Shown here piece by piece: positions 37,008 through 43,876 of a stretch of DNA of 64,000 nt. The stretch is taken from contig JAFUAY010000012.1 of assembly GCA_017460515.1 (NCBI GenBank), forward strand, positions 224,023 through 288,022, read 5' to 3'. Every line of letters starts with the position of its first letter. Positions within the stretch are counted from its first letter, which is position 1. A program made the position numbers and the translations under genes. The DNA is from Prevotella sp. GTDB lineage: Bacteria; Bacteroidota; Bacteroidia; Bacteroidales; Bacteroidaceae. The notes beneath the pieces were generated by a model. The model searched no databases. It was given only the letters and a program-made list of their open reading frames with translations, and was not told the origin of the DNA.

Positions 37008-37673
37008 TTATAAAGACATGAGGAAATCGTCCCACTCCTTGGCAGATCCTTTCTTTCCAAACACCTTCTGATACAGTCGGCTTCTGCTGGTCGACACACT
37101 CTCCTTTGAATGAGCCGTCAGCGAGGCGATATCTTTCGGCAAGACATGAATCTTCACCAGCAGACAGACGCGATAGTCATTTACCGACAGCTTATAAAGG
37201 CTGTACAACTTCTCCGTAAAACCCGAATAGATACCATCTACGAGCAAAGCCAGTTGTTGCCAGTCTTCCTCGCCCATCGTGCGCCCCTCATTCAACAGTC
37301 GCTGTATCTTCAGATAGATATCTGAACTGAAGATGTCGCCCTCTGCCCGTTCGCGTTTCTCATTGTCAATCCTGGCCATTGTGTTAGCGTAGTCAAGCTT
37401 TGCCTTTTTCTCTTCCAGCTCCAAACGAAGCATCGAGTTCTCAGATCCCAGTTTCGAGATGAGTCGTTCCAGTTCCTCTATCTTCTGACGATTGCTCTCC
37501 ACATCGGCCACCTCCTGCATCGCGCGTACCTTATCTAATCGTTCCTGCAGCAATAGCACCTTGCGGCGGCTGTTCTGCCAAGTCACGACGAACAGGGCTA
37601 TATAGGTCACTGCACCTATTATTAAGAGGAACAGTTCGCGTTGGGTTAAGATGGTCATCAATTGGTTCATCAT
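37008..37673 (-). CDS. Membrane-anchored HTH regulator (paralogue 1)
   Basis: The 221-residue protein starts at MMNQLMTILTQRE; I chose ATG 37673 because the promoter lies just upstream (37695-37726). It has one membrane helix (about 14-32), a coiled coil (about 35-105) and a C-terminal domain (about 165-221). That domain, YRVCLLVKIHVLPKDIASL through SRLYQKVFGKKG to EWDDFLMSL, matches the end of the protein at 37968-38990 and looks like a LuxR-type HTH. There is almost no periplasmic part. It is divergent from its paralogue, and TGCAAA/TGCGAA hexamers stand upstream of its -33. I infer a membrane-tethered transcription factor. Confidence 0.78.
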   Translation of the reverse strand: MMNQLMTILTQRELFLLIIGAVTYIALFVVTWQNSRRKVLLLQERLDKVRAMQEVADVESNRQKIEELERLISKLGSENSMLRLELEEKKAKLDYANTMARIDNEKRERAEGDIFSSDIYLKIQRLLNEGRTMGEEDWQQLALLVDGIYSGFTEKLYSLYKLSVNDYRVCLLVKIHVLPKDIASLTAHSKESVSTSRSRLYQKVFGKKGSAKEWDDFLMSL

Positions 37674-37694
37674 CGTTATTTCATTTTCTTGTCG

Positions 37695-37726
37695 CAAAAT
37701 TACATGAAAAAAGCGAACTATCCAAA
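37695..37726 (-). promoter_or_regulatory. Promoter of membrane-anchored regulator 1
   Basis: On the minus strand TTTG (37726-37723), 20 nt, TAATTTTG (37702-37695) is a full match, and the ATG follows 21 nt later. Confidence 0.8.
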
Positions 37727-37734
37727 CTTTTTCG

Positions 37735-37779
37735 TTTGCAATAATTCGCAATTCCCTTTTCAGTTTGCAAAAGTTCGCA
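37735..37779 (-). promoter_or_regulatory. Putative operator: two TGCGAA-N4-TGCAAA pairs
   Basis: Read on the minus strand, hexamers TGCGAA (37779-37774), TGCAAA (37769-37764), TGCGAA (37750-37745) and TGCAAA (37740-37735) form two pairs with 10-bp repeat spacing. The promoter-proximal hexamer ends 9 nt before the -33 TTG of regulator 1, the same distance as at the 39045 promoter. Confidence 0.6.
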
Positions 37780-37794
37780 ATCGGGCGGAAAACC

Positions 37795-37904
37795 CTATTG
37801 ATTACGAGTCATAACTCTATTGATTACGAGTCGTAACTCTATTGATTGCAAGTCGTAACTCTATTGATTGCAAGTCGTAACTCTATTGATTGCAAACAAA
37901 ATGC
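37795..37904. repeat. 22-bp tandem repeat between divergent regulator genes (about 5 units)
   Basis: Units begin at 37795, 37817, 37839, 37861 and 37883. The core is CTATTGATT then ACGAGTC or GCAAGTC, then TAACT. Units 3-5 carry TGCAAG/TGCAAA at 37847, 37869 and 37891, which continues at 37902, so all share one 11-bp helical phase. The fifth unit diverges into the palindrome at 37893-37939. Confidence 0.88.
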
Positions 37905-37939
37905 AAAGCGGCAGATGAACGCACTTTGCATTTTGTTTG
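37893..37939. promoter_or_regulatory. Large palindrome at the promoter of regulator 2
   Basis: A perfect 16-bp inverted repeat (CAAACAAAATGCAAAG at 37893-37908, complement at 37924-37939) has a 15-nt centre. The right arm ends 1 nt before the -7 box, so the palindrome covers where the -33 element should be. Each arm holds one TGCAAA. This looks like a protein-binding site on DNA; it lies upstream of the transcript and is not an RNA hairpin. Confidence 0.7.
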
Positions 37940-37940
37940 T

Positions 37941-37948
37941 TACCTTTG
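37941..37948 (+). promoter_or_regulatory. Promoter of regulator 2, -7 box
   Basis: TACCTTTG stands 19 nt before the ATG at 37968. The -33 position (around 37918) reads GAAC rather than TTG, which suggests dependence on an activator. Confidence 0.65.
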
Positions 37949-37967
37949 CCGGAAAAATCGAACAGCA

Positions 37968-38990
37968 ATGAAACAAGTACTCGTATTGATGGCTGCATGT
38001 CTGTTGGTTGGATGCAGCAATGGCAATGACAGCGACAAGCAGTTCACGCTCGACGGGGTGTGGACACTGCGGCAGATGGATTATCCTGCTGGAGGCAACA
38101 AGGTGATTGAGGAAACGAAGGAAACGCTTCTCCGGCTGTATGAGGGCGACAGCATCTTTCACCAATGCTGGATGACCAAAACAAAGACGGGACTGACCAT
38201 CAGACCCATTGAAGATGTTCAGGTGAGTGTAGTTGCCAAAGGGCATGGTGAGTATGTCTATATAGAAGATGACAATCCACATCCTTTGACAGTGAAAGGC
38301 GATTCTGCCATTGTTATCCAGCAAGACGGCATCCTCTATACATGGCACAGCAACGAGGATATCGCAAACGAATGGAGCGAAGAAATCAGGGAGATTGTGG
38401 CCGTAGAATTACAAAAAGGTCAAGGGAAACGACAAAGTTATATGCTTTCGCGCAAAGAACGAGAACAGGCCAATGTGATACTTGGGCTCGTCTTCTCTAC
38501 CATCGGTGTCGTCGTTTTGCTATTGCTTATAGCCAGAATTGCCATCGACTATCGTAAGGAGAAACGCCGACTGCAACTGCAACTACAGCAGATTCAGGAG
38601 GTGCAGCAGGAGCGTCCGAAGGCTGTCAGGCAAGCCATTGAGTCGATAGAAACTGCCTATTTTGCGTCTGACGAATATCAGTCCCTGCAACGCCGAATCG
38701 CCACTGGGGATATATTGAAGGATGATGACTGGAATAACATAGAGAGCCAGATTCGCAAGGTGTATCCCGGCTTCTGTAGCCAACTGCGAAATCTCCACGC
38801 AATGTCTGAACTGGAATACCAAGTATGCCTGCTCATCAAACTCAGGGTTGCTCCATCGGACATAGCCGTTGTGTTGGCCCGCGACGCCAGCACCATTAGT
38901 ACCGTTCGTAGCCGACTCTATAAAAAGGTATTCAACCAGAAAGGAGGTGCCAGGGAATGGGACGAGTTCATCCTTTCCATAGGCGCTTAA
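37968..38990 (+). CDS. Lipoprotein-type transmembrane regulator with lipocalin-like sensor and HTH (paralogue 2)
   Basis: The 340-residue protein begins MKQVLVLMAACLLVGCSNG, a lipobox with Cys16. A beta-rich lipocalin-like region follows (about 25-140; LDGVWTLRQMDYP), then a membrane helix (about 172-194), a Gln-rich coiled coil (about 200-225) and a C-terminal HTH-like domain (about 284-340) shared with the minus-strand neighbour. The start fits a -7 box 19 nt upstream. The outside domain resembles the secreted proteins encoded at 39124 and 39777, so it may sense the same ligand. A lipobox followed by a transmembrane helix is an unusual topology. Confidence 0.78.
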   Translation: MKQVLVLMAACLLVGCSNGNDSDKQFTLDGVWTLRQMDYPAGGNKVIEETKETLLRLYEGDSIFHQCWMTKTKTGLTIRPIEDVQVSVVAKGHGEYVYIEDDNPHPLTVKGDSAIVIQQDGILYTWHSNEDIANEWSEEIREIVAVELQKGQGKRQSYMLSRKEREQANVILGLVFSTIGVVVLLLLIARIAIDYRKEKRRLQLQLQQIQEVQQERPKAVRQAIESIETAYFASDEYQSLQRRIATGDILKDDDWNNIESQIRKVYPGFCSQLRNLHAMSELEYQVCLLIKLRVAPSDIAVVLARDASTISTVRSRLYKKVFNQKGGAREWDEFILSIGA

Positions 38991-38996
38991 ACGGCA

Positions 38997-39035
38997 TGCA
39001 AACACTTTGCAAACACACTGCAAACTGAATGCAAA
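38997..39035 (+). promoter_or_regulatory. Putative operator: four TGCAAA hexamers at exact 11-bp spacing
   Basis: TGCAAA occurs at 38997, 39008, 39019 and 39030, all in one orientation and on one face of the helix. The last copy ends 9 nt before the -33 TTG of the next promoter, a position typical of an activator that contacts RNA polymerase. Confidence 0.7.
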
Positions 39036-39044
39036 GTAAAAAAC

Positions 39045-39075
39045 TTGACAGAAAGGCGGAAAGGATGTACTTTTG
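39045..39075 (+). promoter_or_regulatory. Promoter of the secreted lipocalin-like gene
   Basis: TTG (39045-39047), 20 nt, TACTTTTG (39068-39075) is a full -33/-7 match. The leader is about 45 nt. Confidence 0.8.
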
Positions 39076-39123
39076 CAAGTGATTAATTCACTCAATGTCT
39101 AACCAATTAAAAACGTAAAACTT

Positions 39124-39618
39124 ATGAAAAAAGCAATGTTTGTAATGGCATTGGCACTTATCGGAGCCTTGCAGGTAAACGCACAAACCGGAAAAATGGA
39201 TGACAAGGAAATCATCGGCACCTGGATCATGGAGTCCATGCAGTGGGAAGGTGAAAAGAAAACAATGTGTGGTAAAGAGAGCGGCTATAGCCAGTTCAAG
39301 TACTATGGTGCAGATGGCGAGTATGCCTGCGCTGAATTAGCACTAACCAAAGAGGGAAAGGTGGTAGTGATGCCCCATGAGTATGGAACCTATTCACTCA
39401 AGGATGGATGGTACTCTGAGATGGGACGCGAACCCATCAAGGATGCCATCGTCTGGGTTGACAAGACCACGACGAAGGGCACGTGGATGAAACGACATGA
39501 CATCTGGAAGAAAGTCACCCTTCCCGACAAGGTGGTAAAGTACATTATGGACTGCTGCAAGACAAAAAACACGCCTGCCGACGTCCAGCTGCTTATCAAG
39601 CAGAACTTGTTCAAATAG
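39124..39618 (+). CDS. Secreted lipocalin-like (DUF4488-type) protein
   Basis: The 164-residue protein has a signal peptide (MKKAMFVMALALIGALQVNA). A single lipocalin-like domain follows, opening with IIGTWIMESMQWEGEKKTM and continuing with SQFKYYGADGEYACAEL. Three further Cys (CGKE, CAEL, CCKT) may form disulfides. Ligand unknown. It has its own strong promoter preceded by the TGCAAA array, and the neighbouring regulator has a similar periplasmic domain, so the two may respond to a common signal. Confidence 0.78.
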   Translation: MKKAMFVMALALIGALQVNAQTGKMDDKEIIGTWIMESMQWEGEKKTMCGKESGYSQFKYYGADGEYACAELALTKEGKVVVMPHEYGTYSLKDGWYSEMGREPIKDAIVWVDKTTTKGTWMKRHDIWKKVTLPDKVVKYIMDCCKTKNTPADVQLLIKQNLFK

Positions 39619-39671
39619 AAGCAATAAGCATAAAAAGTTAGTAATCACAAAAAAAGTATTACCCGGGGATG

Positions 39672-39703
39672 TTCTGGAGAGCGCAGTGATGCGCTCCCCA
39701 GAA
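39672..39703 (+). terminator. Hairpin after the lipocalin-like gene
   Basis: TTCTGG, mismatch, GAGCGCA, loop GTGA, TGCGCTC, mismatch, CCAGAA form a 13-bp stem with one mismatch. It is followed by TTATTCT rather than a clean T-run and lies between convergent genes. Confidence 0.6.
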
Positions 39704-39776
39704 TTATTCTGTGTCATAGCCGTCCTTGTGGAGTGTCTGAGTGCTCGAAAGCAGTCTTCCTCATGCCTTATGGAAA

Positions 39777-41297
39777 TTACTCCCCGAATTCCTTTTTGAG
39801 CGGACTGTCGGCGGACTGCTTCTTGAAGAAGTCTGCATCCAGTTCCTTAATCTGCTGCCACATCTTTTGAGCACTCTCTTTATTGCCATCCAGAAGATAG
39901 CAGTTGCCGCGACAATTCAGTAGGAGAGGCTTGTTCTTCTGTGTCAATTCCGGAGCCATCAGCGTGAGGAAGTCCAGATACAGGAGGGTGCGCTCTGAGC
40001 CCATAATATCGTAGCCCAACTGATAGGCCGTGAAATTACAGAAGTACAGCATATTGATATACTGTTCAGCACTTCCCAGGCTACGGTATCGCTCCACCTC
40101 GCTTTCCACCACAGCTATCTTATCCTCCAGCATCTTCTTGCCTTTCTTCTTGTCACCGCTGCGATAAGTGGCTAAAGAATGGAACACTTCTGTCAGATTG
40201 ACGTGGAGGCGAGAGAACATATTGTGTTCATGTCCGTTGTTGACATAGTCACTGATTTTCCGGAGCTGCTGTTCACAGAAGTTCTTGCACTCCTTGTATT
40301 GATGTTTGTTGACATACAGATGAGTAGCAATACCCACCATTCCTTCACAAAGTGTCTGGATATTAACCTCCTTCTCACTGATAGCTTCCGTAATGAGTTG
40401 GTCAGCCTTCTTCATATTTCCGTTAAAGGCTGCCTCGACAGCTTCACGCATACAGTCAACTCCGTTCCTGAACGTTTCTATATCAGTATTGAACACGCGC
40501 TGCCAACTTTTAGGAAGTCCTCCCCTAACCCATATTTCCGTCAGCTGCTGACCGTTTTCCTGAACGAAGGTGAGTGCATGGGTGTCGTTGTTAAGCCAAT
40601 GGATATTACAGGGATGGCCTATCTCATAGATGGTACTGTCATTCTCATACCTGACAGTCTTCGTAGGATTACATCCCAAGAACTTTCCGTTATTGGCAAC
40701 ATTGACCACCATCGACAAGTCGGGACCATAGGCTTTCCAAATCGTAGGCACCTGCATTCTCTTTCCCGTTCCGTCAGGATCAGCGGTAGCAGCTACGCGA
40801 ACCCACCAGCCGCAGAACTTGTTGGCCTTGGCATTCATCTTATTCTCAAACAGTTCAAAGGCTTTCACTACCTCGTCTTCCATCCAGTTCTGCGAATATA
40901 CTTCGGTGATAAACTCATTGAGATTACTCATGTTTGGCCATCGATCGTTGTACCACTTGAAACAGAACTGGCTGTCCGTCACGTTGAAAATCTGCGTACC
41001 GTGTCCGTCATCGCCCTGTGGTGTCTCTCCTGTATAGACAAGAGGATAAGGCTCGCGAATCTCTACCTGCATATTGCTCCATTGGGTAACACTCCTTGAT
41101 GCCCTGTAGGAGACGAGCAGTCCCACGGTATCTGCAGCATATTTATACTGGCTGAATCCTGGGGATGATGTACGTCCATCCTCATAAATAAAAGACTTCA
41201 GGCGATACAGCCCCTTCGGTCTCTTCTCACTTTGCGCATGAATCATCAGAGTGGTCATCAGCGCCACCATTGACAACAGACAGAATTTCTTTATCAT
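39777..41297 (-). CDS. Secreted lipocalin-like protein with helical repeat C-terminus
   Basis: The 506-residue protein has a signal peptide (MIKKFCLLSMVALMTTLMIHA). Two lipocalin-like domains appear in series: the first (about 25-140) with KGLYRLKSFIYEDG and FSQYKYAADTVGLL, the second (about 150-275) with KFCGWWVRVAATADPDG. A C-terminal helical, TPR-like region (about 285-500) follows. The first domain resembles the protein encoded at 39124. No own promoter is visible in the 51-nt gap to the DMT gene, so it may be the third gene of a truA operon. Ligand and partners are unknown. Confidence 0.75.
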   Translation of the reverse strand: MIKKFCLLSMVALMTTLMIHAQSEKRPKGLYRLKSFIYEDGRTSSPGFSQYKYAADTVGLLVSYRASRSVTQWSNMQVEIREPYPLVYTGETPQGDDGHGTQIFNVTDSQFCFKWYNDRWPNMSNLNEFITEVYSQNWMEDEVVKAFELFENKMNAKANKFCGWWVRVAATADPDGTGKRMQVPTIWKAYGPDLSMVVNVANNGKFLGCNPTKTVRYENDSTIYEIGHPCNIHWLNNDTHALTFVQENGQQLTEIWVRGGLPKSWQRVFNTDIETFRNGVDCMREAVEAAFNGNMKKADQLITEAISEKEVNIQTLCEGMVGIATHLYVNKHQYKECKNFCEQQLRKISDYVNNGHEHNMFSRLHVNLTEVFHSLATYRSGDKKKGKKMLEDKIAVVESEVERYRSLGSAEQYINMLYFCNFTAYQLGYDIMGSERTLLYLDFLTLMAPELTQKNKPLLLNCRGNCYLLDGNKESAQKMWQQIKELDADFFKKQSADSPLKKEFGE

Positions 41298-41348
41298 AAA
41301 AAGGTTTTGGTTATTGGTTATTATTTTTGTTATTGACTACTATGCGAA

Positions 41349-42266
41349 TCAATGGCTTCCAATGTAGAGGAACACCATACCGAGGAGCACGAGGGCGAGA
41401 TCGAAAGCCTTCGCTTTCAGGTTCTTCTCGCGGAAGAACATAGCACCACAGAGGAAGGACACAACGACACTGCCACGACGAACCATCGAGACAATACTGA
41501 TCATCGCATCGGGCAGGGACAGGCTGTAGAAGTAGACGAAATCGGCTGTTGAGAGAAACAGGCTTACACCAATGATGGCCCAGTCCCAATGGAACGGTGT
41601 GGTCTCCTTATGCTTGGGCCACCAGAGCAGCATGAGCATAGCCAGCATCATGAAACATTGATAGATATTGTACCACGACTGCACCATCATGCGGTCGAGC
41701 CCTACTCCACCCGACTCTACCGGTGCCATCAAATATTTATCGTAGAGACCACTGACGGCTCCCAAAACAGCAGCTCCCACAATCATATAAATCCAGTGGT
41801 CGTGCTTGAAATCGATTCCTTCCTTCTTACTACTTCTGCTCAGCATGAAGAAGGATGCCACTGCCAACAGCACACCAATCCATTGCCAGCCATTAAGCCG
41901 TTCGCCAAACACAAGCAGAGCACCAACCAACACCATTACAGGACGAGTGGCATTGATCGGTCCGACTATTGTCAGCGGCAGATGTTTCATGCCGAAATAG
42001 CCGAGCACCCATGAAGAGAGCACTATCAGCGCCTTCAGCACGATATACTTATGCATCTCCCATCCGCCAGAACCAACCAGAAAAATGGTATTGTTAAGCA
42101 CATCGCTCGTTGCGCTCAGTACGATAAAGGGCAGGAAGATGAGTGATGAGAACAACGTGTTCAGAAAAAGAATCGGAATGACAGCATTATTCTTTAATGC
42201 TTTCTTCTTCAGAGAGTCATAGACACCCAGAAAGGCTGCCGACATGAACGCAAGTATTAACCACAT
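41349..42266 (-). CDS. EamA/DMT family transporter
   Basis: The 305-residue protein has ten hydrophobic segments in two EamA repeats (the first ending near residue 150, the second beginning with HDHWIYMIVGAAVLGAVSGLYDKYL). DMT transporters export or import small metabolites; the substrate cannot be told. It begins 2 nt after the truA stop. Confidence 0.88.
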   Translation of the reverse strand: MWLILAFMSAAFLGVYDSLKKKALKNNAVIPILFLNTLFSSLIFLPFIVLSATSDVLNNTIFLVGSGGWEMHKYIVLKALIVLSSWVLGYFGMKHLPLTIVGPINATRPVMVLVGALLVFGERLNGWQWIGVLLAVASFFMLSRSSKKEGIDFKHDHWIYMIVGAAVLGAVSGLYDKYLMAPVESGGVGLDRMMVQSWYNIYQCFMMLAMLMLLWWPKHKETTPFHWDWAIIGVSLFLSTADFVYFYSLSLPDAMISIVSMVRRGSVVVSFLCGAMFFREKNLKAKAFDLALVLLGMVFLYIGSH

Positions 42267-42268
42267 AT

Positions 42269-42997
42269 TTAATATTCTATTCTTTCCAGAAAGAGGGCAT
42301 TGCCAGGCATAGACTCGCCTGCATCTGAACGGCGACGCCCTTCGATGACTTGACGGAACTGTTCAAGCGTGAGCCGGTGGCGACCCACCTCAATAAGCGT
42401 CCCCACCACCGCACGCACCATATTGCGAAGGAAGCGATTGGCACTAATCTCAAAATACCACGTATTGGCTGACGTCTGATGCCACACAGCTACTGTTACC
42501 CGACAGAGGGTTGTCTTCACGTCAGTATGCGACTTGCAGAAAGCGCCAAAGTCTTCATACTCCATTAGGATGCGGGCCGCCTGGTTCATCAGCTCGAAAT
42601 CCAACTGATAATGCAGGTAACAGCCATAATGACGCTCAAAAGGTGACTTTGCCGTATATATATAATAGTGGTACGTGCGCGAGACTGCTGAGAAACGTGC
42701 ATGTAAATCATCGTCGACGCGACGCACCTCCTGAACAGCGATATCAAAAGGCAACACACGGTTCAGCTTATACGTCAACTGAACACCATCAACCTCATGA
42801 TCGATGTCGAAATGGGCCACCATCATTCGTGCATGAACACCAGCATCAGTACGTCCAGCTCCAGTGATACTCACTTCTTCACGCAGCAGAAGTGAGAGAC
42901 AACGCTGTAGTTCTCCCTGCACCGATACACCATTCGGCTGGATCTGCCACCCATGATAACGGGTACCATCGTAACTTAAAGTGATGAAATATCGCAT
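42269..42997 (-). CDS. truA: tRNA pseudouridine synthase A
   Basis: The 242-residue protein starts MRYFITLSYDGTRYHGWQIQ. It modifies U38-40 in the tRNA anticodon arm. The catalytic Asp lies in GAGRTDAGVHA, and the C-terminal LRNMVRAVVGTLIEVGR is typical. I use ATG 42997 because an upstream in-frame ATG at 43009 falls inside the -7 box. The mRNA would then have almost no leader. Confidence 0.94.
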   Translation of the reverse strand: MRYFITLSYDGTRYHGWQIQPNGVSVQGELQRCLSLLLREEVSITGAGRTDAGVHARMMVAHFDIDHEVDGVQLTYKLNRVLPFDIAVQEVRRVDDDLHARFSAVSRTYHYYIYTAKSPFERHYGCYLHYQLDFELMNQAARILMEYEDFGAFCKSHTDVKTTLCRVTVAVWHQTSANTWYFEISANRFLRNMVRAVVGTLIEVGRHRLTLEQFRQVIEGRRRSDAGESMPGNALFLERIEY

Positions 42998-43006
42998 AAT
43001 AATTTG

Positions 43007-43065
43007 CAAAATTACAAATAATTCTCAATTATCAATTCTTAATTCTCAATTATTTCGTATCTTTG
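43007..43065. promoter_or_regulatory. Divergent promoters of truA and the EFR1 ferredoxin gene
   Basis: TAATTTTG on the minus strand (43014-43007) serves truA, whose ATG follows 9 nt later. TATCTTTG on the plus strand (43058-43065) is followed by an ATG only 4 nt later. Both imply leaderless or nearly leaderless mRNAs. Neither has a clear -33. The space between is a 7-bp repeat. Confidence 0.6.
43020..43054. repeat. 7-bp tandem repeat between divergent promoters
   Basis: Five 7-mers (AATTCTC, AATTATC, AATTCTT, AATTCTC, AATTATT) fill the space between the two -7 boxes, where both -33 elements would lie. Confidence 0.75.
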
Positions 43066-43069
43066 CTGC

Positions 43070-43861
43070 ATGATTTTCTATTTTTCAGGTACAGGCAATA
43101 CCCGTTGGGCAGCAGAGAGGCTGGCCCAGGCAATTGGCGAACGTCTCCTTTTCATCCCTTCAGAGATGAAAGGCGACTGTCACTATTCATTAGAAGAGGG
43201 CGAGCGCATAGGCTTTTGCTTCCCTACTCACGGATGGCAACCACCCCGAATCGTTCGCCGTTTCATCCGCAGACTAAAGATTGAACATGCTGAAGGTCAC
43301 TACTGCTATGCGCTGACCACTTGTGGCGACAGCATCGGAAGAACGATGGAAATACTGAACAAGGAACTTCAGCATTCAGGACTGCCACAGGCATCAAGCA
43401 TGTTCTCGCTCATCATGCCTGAGAGCTATGTATGTCTACCGTTCATGTATACCGACACACCTGAAAGGGAAAAAGAGAAAATTGAGGTTGCCTCCCAGCA
43501 ACTTGATGACTACATCGGGATGATTCTGCAACGTAAAACGCAGGAGATACACACCGTAAAAGGCATTGCCCCGTGGAGCATGAGCCATATTGTAGGCAAC
43601 TACTTCAACGGACGGATGGTGACAGACAAGAAGTTCAGCGTTGATGCTGATGCATGCATTCATTGCGGAAAATGCCAACAAGTGTGTCCTACAGGTGATT
43701 TGGTCATAACGGAAGGGCTTCCTTCCTGGCAACATGATGGTTCATGCACGTGCTGTCTGGCATGCTATCACCACTGTCCGAAACATGCCATCAACTACGG
43801 AGCGATTACCCGAAAGCGCGGACAATACTTCTTCGGACATAATAAAAAAGCCACTTCCTAA
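43070..43861 (+). CDS. EFR1-type flavodoxin/ferredoxin fusion protein
   Basis: The 263-residue protein begins with a flavodoxin-like domain (YFSGTGNTRWAAE phosphate loop; about 1-165). Two 4Fe-4S motifs end it, CIHCGKCQQVCPTG and CTCCLACYHHCPKHA (about 202-245). This arrangement is named EFR1 and serves as a cytoplasmic electron carrier; its partner is unknown. The -7 box lies 4 nt before the ATG, so the mRNA may be leaderless. The 3' end forms half of a shared terminator. Confidence 0.9.
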   Translation: MIFYFSGTGNTRWAAERLAQAIGERLLFIPSEMKGDCHYSLEEGERIGFCFPTHGWQPPRIVRRFIRRLKIEHAEGHYCYALTTCGDSIGRTMEILNKELQHSGLPQASSMFSLIMPESYVCLPFMYTDTPEREKEKIEVASQQLDDYIGMILQRKTQEIHTVKGIAPWSMSHIVGNYFNGRMVTDKKFSVDADACIHCGKCQQVCPTGDLVITEGLPSWQHDGSCTCCLACYHHCPKHAINYGAITRKRGQYFFGHNKKATS

Positions 43862-43876
43862 TCGGAAATGGCTTTT
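43846..43876. terminator. Bidirectional terminator inside the 3' ends of two convergent genes
   Basis: AAAAGCCACTTCC, loop TAATC, GGAAATGGCTTTT form a 13-bp stem with one A-C mismatch and A/T tracts on both sides. Both stop codons (plus 43861, minus 43858) lie within the hairpin. Confidence 0.85.

Noticed and set aside
37795-37904. CRISPR array
   Set aside because: Repeats are 22 bp and directly adjacent, with no spacers, no cas genes and drift between units. The same holds for 25257-25398 and 59060-59119.
37890-37967. Upstream extension of regulator 2 by 26 codons
   Set aside because: The promoter -7 box lies inside that stretch, and the lipoprotein signal begins at 37968.
40179-41099. 306-codon plus-strand frame opposite the 506-residue lipocalin-like gene
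   Set aside because: The minus-strand gene has a signal peptide and domain structure; the plus-strand frame has neither, nor a promoter.
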